Source of the DNA: an uncultured Saprospiraceae bacterium | GTDB lineage: Bacteria; Bacteroidota; Bacteroidia; Chitinophagales; Saprospiraceae | DNA length: 8,012 nt | Assembly (NCBI GenBank): GCA_937959095.1 | Contig: CALGLY010000033.1 | Location: 1 to 8,012 of the forward strand | Reading direction: 5' to 3' | In this document: positions 5,713 to 8,012 of the stretch, piece after piece | Position numbering within the stretch: position 1 is the first letter of the stretch | How the letters are laid out: each line of letters begins with the position of its first letter | Translations under genes and position numbers: made by a program | The notes under the pieces: model-generated | What the model was told of the DNA's origin: nothing | The model's input: the letters and a program-made list of their open reading frames with translations, nothing else | Databases searched by the model: none

Positions 5713-7242
5713 ATGACAGTTTTAATCATAGCAGCCTGTTTAGCACTCTTGGCAGTTATTACCGTTCAAATTGGACGTTTGACGGAACTGGCAGCTAAGA
5801 TTCGTGGTGAGGAGGAAGTCCAGTTGCAGACGAATAGACGCAGTGCCTCTTTCGGTATGGTCTTCATGGTACTATTCTTAGTTGGTTGCGTAGTTTCAGC
5901 TATCTATTATAGTAACTATATGCTAGGCTACGGCCCGCATACTTCAGCTTCGGCGCATGGCTTGAAGCTTGATTGGCTGTTTAATATTACCTTGTTCTTC
6001 ACAGGTATTGTATTTATTTTGACACAAATCGCTTTATTTTGGTTTGCGTATAAATATCAAGGCACCAAAGACGGGCAAGCATCTTTTATCTCCCACGATA
6101 ATACACTAGAGGTAATCTGGACAGCTATTCCAGCAGTCGTGATGACCTTCTTAGTAGTATCGGGTTTAGATGTATGGAATGAAGTAATGGCAGATATGCC
6201 AATGGAAGCGAAAGCGGTGCTTGTTCCAGAAAAAGATACCAATGAGTATTTAGAGATAGAAGCAACGGGTTATCAATTTGCTTGGGATATTCGTTACCCT
6301 GGGGCAGATGGAAAAATCGGTAAGAAAGACTTCCGTTTAATCAAGCCAGGGGTGAATTCATTAGGGCAAGATTGGACAGATGAGAAAAATCTTGATGATT
6401 TTATGCCTACAGAAATCTATTTGCCAGTAGGTACACCAGTTCGGGTACGTATCACAGCAAAGGATGTATTGCATAATTTCTATTTACCACACTTCCGTGT
6501 GAAAATGGATGCGATTCCTGGTATTCCAACCTATTTCGTATTCACACCTGAAGTAACAACAGAAGAATATAGAGCGCGTCTGAAAGATACGCCTGAATAT
6601 AATACACCTGACCCAGATACTCCAGAGAAGATGTTATGGGAAACGTTCGAATACGAATTAGCTTGTGCTGAATTGTGTGGGAAATCACACTTTAGTATGC
6701 GCCGTATCGTGAAGATCGTGAGCGAAGCAGAGTATCGCAAATGGTTAGGAGAGCAAACATCTACTTACAAATCTACGATTCGTGGAACAGATGAAGATCC
6801 ATTTTTGGGTCAAGTATTGCCTTACGAAGTAAGAGAGCGTAGAGCAGATTTTAATACAAAAGTAGAATCTGCTTTAGCAGCAGATGTAGACTCTTTGAAG
6901 ATTGTACGGTTAGATTACGTAAACTTTGAAACGGGTTCAGCAAGACTGACTGCGAATTCAAAATACGAATTAACAAACGTAATTGACTTCTTGAAGAAAT
7001 ACCCTGCGGCAGAAATTGAGTTGGCAGGACATACGGATAATGTAGGAAGTTTAGACTTAAACGAATCCCTATCGGAGCAACGTGCCGCTAGTGTATATGA
7101 GTACTTACTTCGTCAAGGAAAAGTAAATCCAGAGCGTTTGACAGCAGTTGGTTATGGTCCAAGAAGACCAGTAGAAACCAACGATACACCAGAAGGACGC
7201 GCACAAAACCGTAGAACAGAATTCCAGATCACTAAACAATAA
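5713..7242 (+). CDS. coxB: Cytochrome c oxidase subunit II fused to a C-terminal OmpA-like domain
   Basis: 509 residues. Subunit II receives electrons at CuA and passes them to subunit I. The N-terminus has two extra hydrophobic segments (about 2-20 and 47-66), then the two canonical subunit II helices (about 87-113 and 132-156, the latter with LEVIWTAIP). The periplasmic cupredoxin domain (about 165-345) has all CuA ligands: His254 in DVLHNF, then Cys318, Glu320, Cys322, His326 and Met329 in the C-x-E-x-C-x3-H-x2-M motif. The aromatic patch QFAWD precedes it. After a charged linker (about 346-395), residues 397-508 form an OmpA-like peptidoglycan-binding domain: VNFETGSARLT strand, GHTDNVG, LSEQRAASVYEYL, VGYGPRRP and EGRAQNRR. 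Asp442 and Arg457, 15 residues apart, match the pair that binds diaminopimelate in Acinetobacter OmpA. There is no CxxCH, so this is not a caa3-type fusion. The frame is open throughout, so the fusion is genuine in this sequence. Confidence 0.95.
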   Translation: MTVLIIAACLALLAVITVQIGRLTELAAKIRGEEEVQLQTNRRSASFGMVFMVLFLVGCVVSAIYYSNYMLGYGPHTSASAHGLKLDWLFNITLFFTGIVFILTQIALFWFAYKYQGTKDGQASFISHDNTLEVIWTAIPAVVMTFLVVSGLDVWNEVMADMPMEAKAVLVPEKDTNEYLEIEATGYQFAWDIRYPGADGKIGKKDFRLIKPGVNSLGQDWTDEKNLDDFMPTEIYLPVGTPVRVRITAKDVLHNFYLPHFRVKMDAIPGIPTYFVFTPEVTTEEYRARLKDTPEYNTPDPDTPEKMLWETFEYELACAELCGKSHFSMRRIVKIVSEAEYRKWLGEQTSTYKSTIRGTDEDPFLGQVLPYEVRERRADFNTKVESALAADVDSLKIVRLDYVNFETGSARLTANSKYELTNVIDFLKKYPAAEIELAGHTDNVGSLDLNESLSEQRAASVYEYLLRQGKVNPERLTAVGYGPRRPVETNDTPEGRAQNRRTEFQITKQ

Positions 7243-7261
7243 ACAAGATTTTAGATTTATA

Positions 7262-7333
7262 GATATGAGAAGTGAGACAAGGCTAAAATTTTCTTTGAAA
7301 ATTTTAGTAGAAAAAAGTCTCATATCTCATATC
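7262..7333. repeat. Nested hairpin between coxB and coxA
   Basis: The outer arms 7262-7278 and 7317-7333 match at 15 of 17 positions. The inner arms 7283-7292 and 7298-7307 form a perfect 10-bp stem (CTAAAATTTT) closed by a 5-nt loop. The whole 72-nt structure lies 19 bp after coxB and 29 bp before coxA. The right arm contains two tandem copies of TCATATC. No T-tract follows the outer stem, so it is more likely a processing or stability structure, or a repeat element, than a terminator. Confidence 0.7.
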
Positions 7334-7362
7334 TGATAGTCACATATCTAAAAAATAGACCG

Positions 7363-8012
7363 ATGGCTGAAGTTTTAGTAAAAACAAGAGAGGACGAGTT
7401 GATACAAGATATTGGGTTTGATGACCATTTTCATGAGCATCACGATGATGACAAGTATCAATCGAATTTTATAACCACTTACATTTTTAGTCAAGATCAC
7501 AAGATTATTGCACGACAGTTCCTTATCACAGGGATGCTTTGGGCAATTATTGGTGGCTTGATGTCATTGGTATTCCGTTTGCAATTGGGTTTTCCTGCTG
7601 AAGATATGGCATGGCTACAAACCTTCTTAGGTAGATGGATTAATATCAATGATGCAGGAGTTGGTTCATTAGATCCACAATTCTACTATGCCTTAGTGAC
7701 GATGCACGGTACGATTATCGTATTCTTTGTATTGACAGCAGGCTTGAGTGGAACATTCTCTAATTTACTTATTCCATTGCAATTAGGAGCGCGCGATATG
7801 GCTTCGCCGCTACTGAATATGCTTTCCTACTGGTTCTTTTTCCTATCCAGTGTGGTTATGTTTTATTCTTTATTCCTAAGTACTGGTCCATTCTCGGGTG
7901 GCTGGACGGCTTATCCGCCATTGAGTGCCTTACCCGAAGCCTCCTCTGGTTCGGGCGCAGGTATGACCTTATGGACGGTGAGTTTGGTGCTCTTCGTAGT
8001 ATCGGTATTGCT
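7363..8012 (+). CDS. coxA: Cytochrome c oxidase subunit I, N-terminal part (3' truncated by window)
   Basis: First 216 codons of the heme-copper oxidase catalytic subunit. The ATG at 7363 opens MAEVLVKTRE; an acidic and His-rich segment (about 20-30, FDDHFHEHHDDD) follows, then the family start ITTYIFSQDHKIIARQFL. Helices in view are at about 50-72, 108-134, 151-175 and 200 onward. His115 in ALVTMHGTIIVF is the helix II ligand of low-spin heme a. The high-spin heme a3 and CuB ligands and the cross-linked Tyr lie beyond the window, so aa3 type is inferred from the neighbours. The His-rich N-terminus should be cytoplasmic. The frame stays open to the window end. No Shine-Dalgarno is seen, only an A-run (7350-7355) upstream. 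Confidence 0.96.
   Translation, partial: MAEVLVKTREDELIQDIGFDDHFHEHHDDDKYQSNFITTYIFSQDHKIIARQFLITGMLWAIIGGLMSLVFRLQLGFPAEDMAWLQTFLGRWININDAGVGSLDPQFYYALVTMHGTIIVFFVLTAGLSGTFSNLLIPLQLGARDMASPLLNMLSYWFFFLSSVVMFYSLFLSTGPFSGGWTAYPPLSALPEASSGSGAGMTLWTVSLVLFVVSVL

Noticed and set aside
6748..6910. CoxB-OmpA join as a frameshift or assembly artefact
   Set aside because: The frame is continuous from CuA through a normal charged linker into the OmpA domain, codon use does not change, and the gene is followed by coxA as expected.

Overview
The window is a stretch of the respiratory chain of a Bacteroidota bacterium. All genes are on the + strand, in the order actB (3' part), actC, actD, actE, actF, coxB, coxA (5' part). 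This is the known order of the Alternative Complex III (ACIII, quinol:electron-acceptor oxidoreductase) operon followed by an aa3-type cytochrome c oxidase. Assignment to Bacteroidota rests on this gene order, on gene starts without clear Shine-Dalgarno sequences, on a TATCTTTG box matching the Bacteroidota -7 promoter consensus (TAnnTTTG), and on AT-rich spacers. I cannot fix the genus.

Layout: 2-874 encodes the four-cluster ferredoxin domain of ActB; its molybdopterin-like domain and actA lie before the window. 1047-2465 is ActC (NrfD-like, ten membrane helices). 2651-3184 is ActD (DUF3341). 3278-4150 is ActE, a lipoprotein monoheme cytochrome c. 4253-5578 is ActF, a second ten-helix NrfD-like subunit. 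5713-7242 is cytochrome c oxidase subunit II with a complete CuA site and a C-terminal OmpA-like domain. 7363-8012 is the start of subunit I, with one heme a ligand in view. ACIII oxidises quinol at the ActC/ActF membrane subunits, electrons pass through the ActB clusters and the ActA/ActE hemes, then to CuA of CoxB and on to CoxA and O2. In Flavobacterium johnsoniae the two complexes form a supercomplex.

Three things stand out. (1) The CoxB-OmpA fusion puts a predicted peptidoglycan-binding domain on the periplasmic face of the terminal oxidase, where caa3 oxidases carry a cytochrome c domain. (2) Five of the seven subunits (ActB, ActC, ActE, ActF, CoxA) carry a His/Asp-rich tract at a terminus or in a loop. 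(3) The six spacers (about 95-185 bp) each hold inverted or direct repeats, mostly unrelated in sequence, including a 100-bp imperfect palindrome before actD, a 21-bp hairpin before actC, a nested hairpin before coxA and a CCGTC-rich direct repeat before actF.

No RNA genes, CRISPR arrays, insertion sequences or gene-free stretches over 300 bases were seen.
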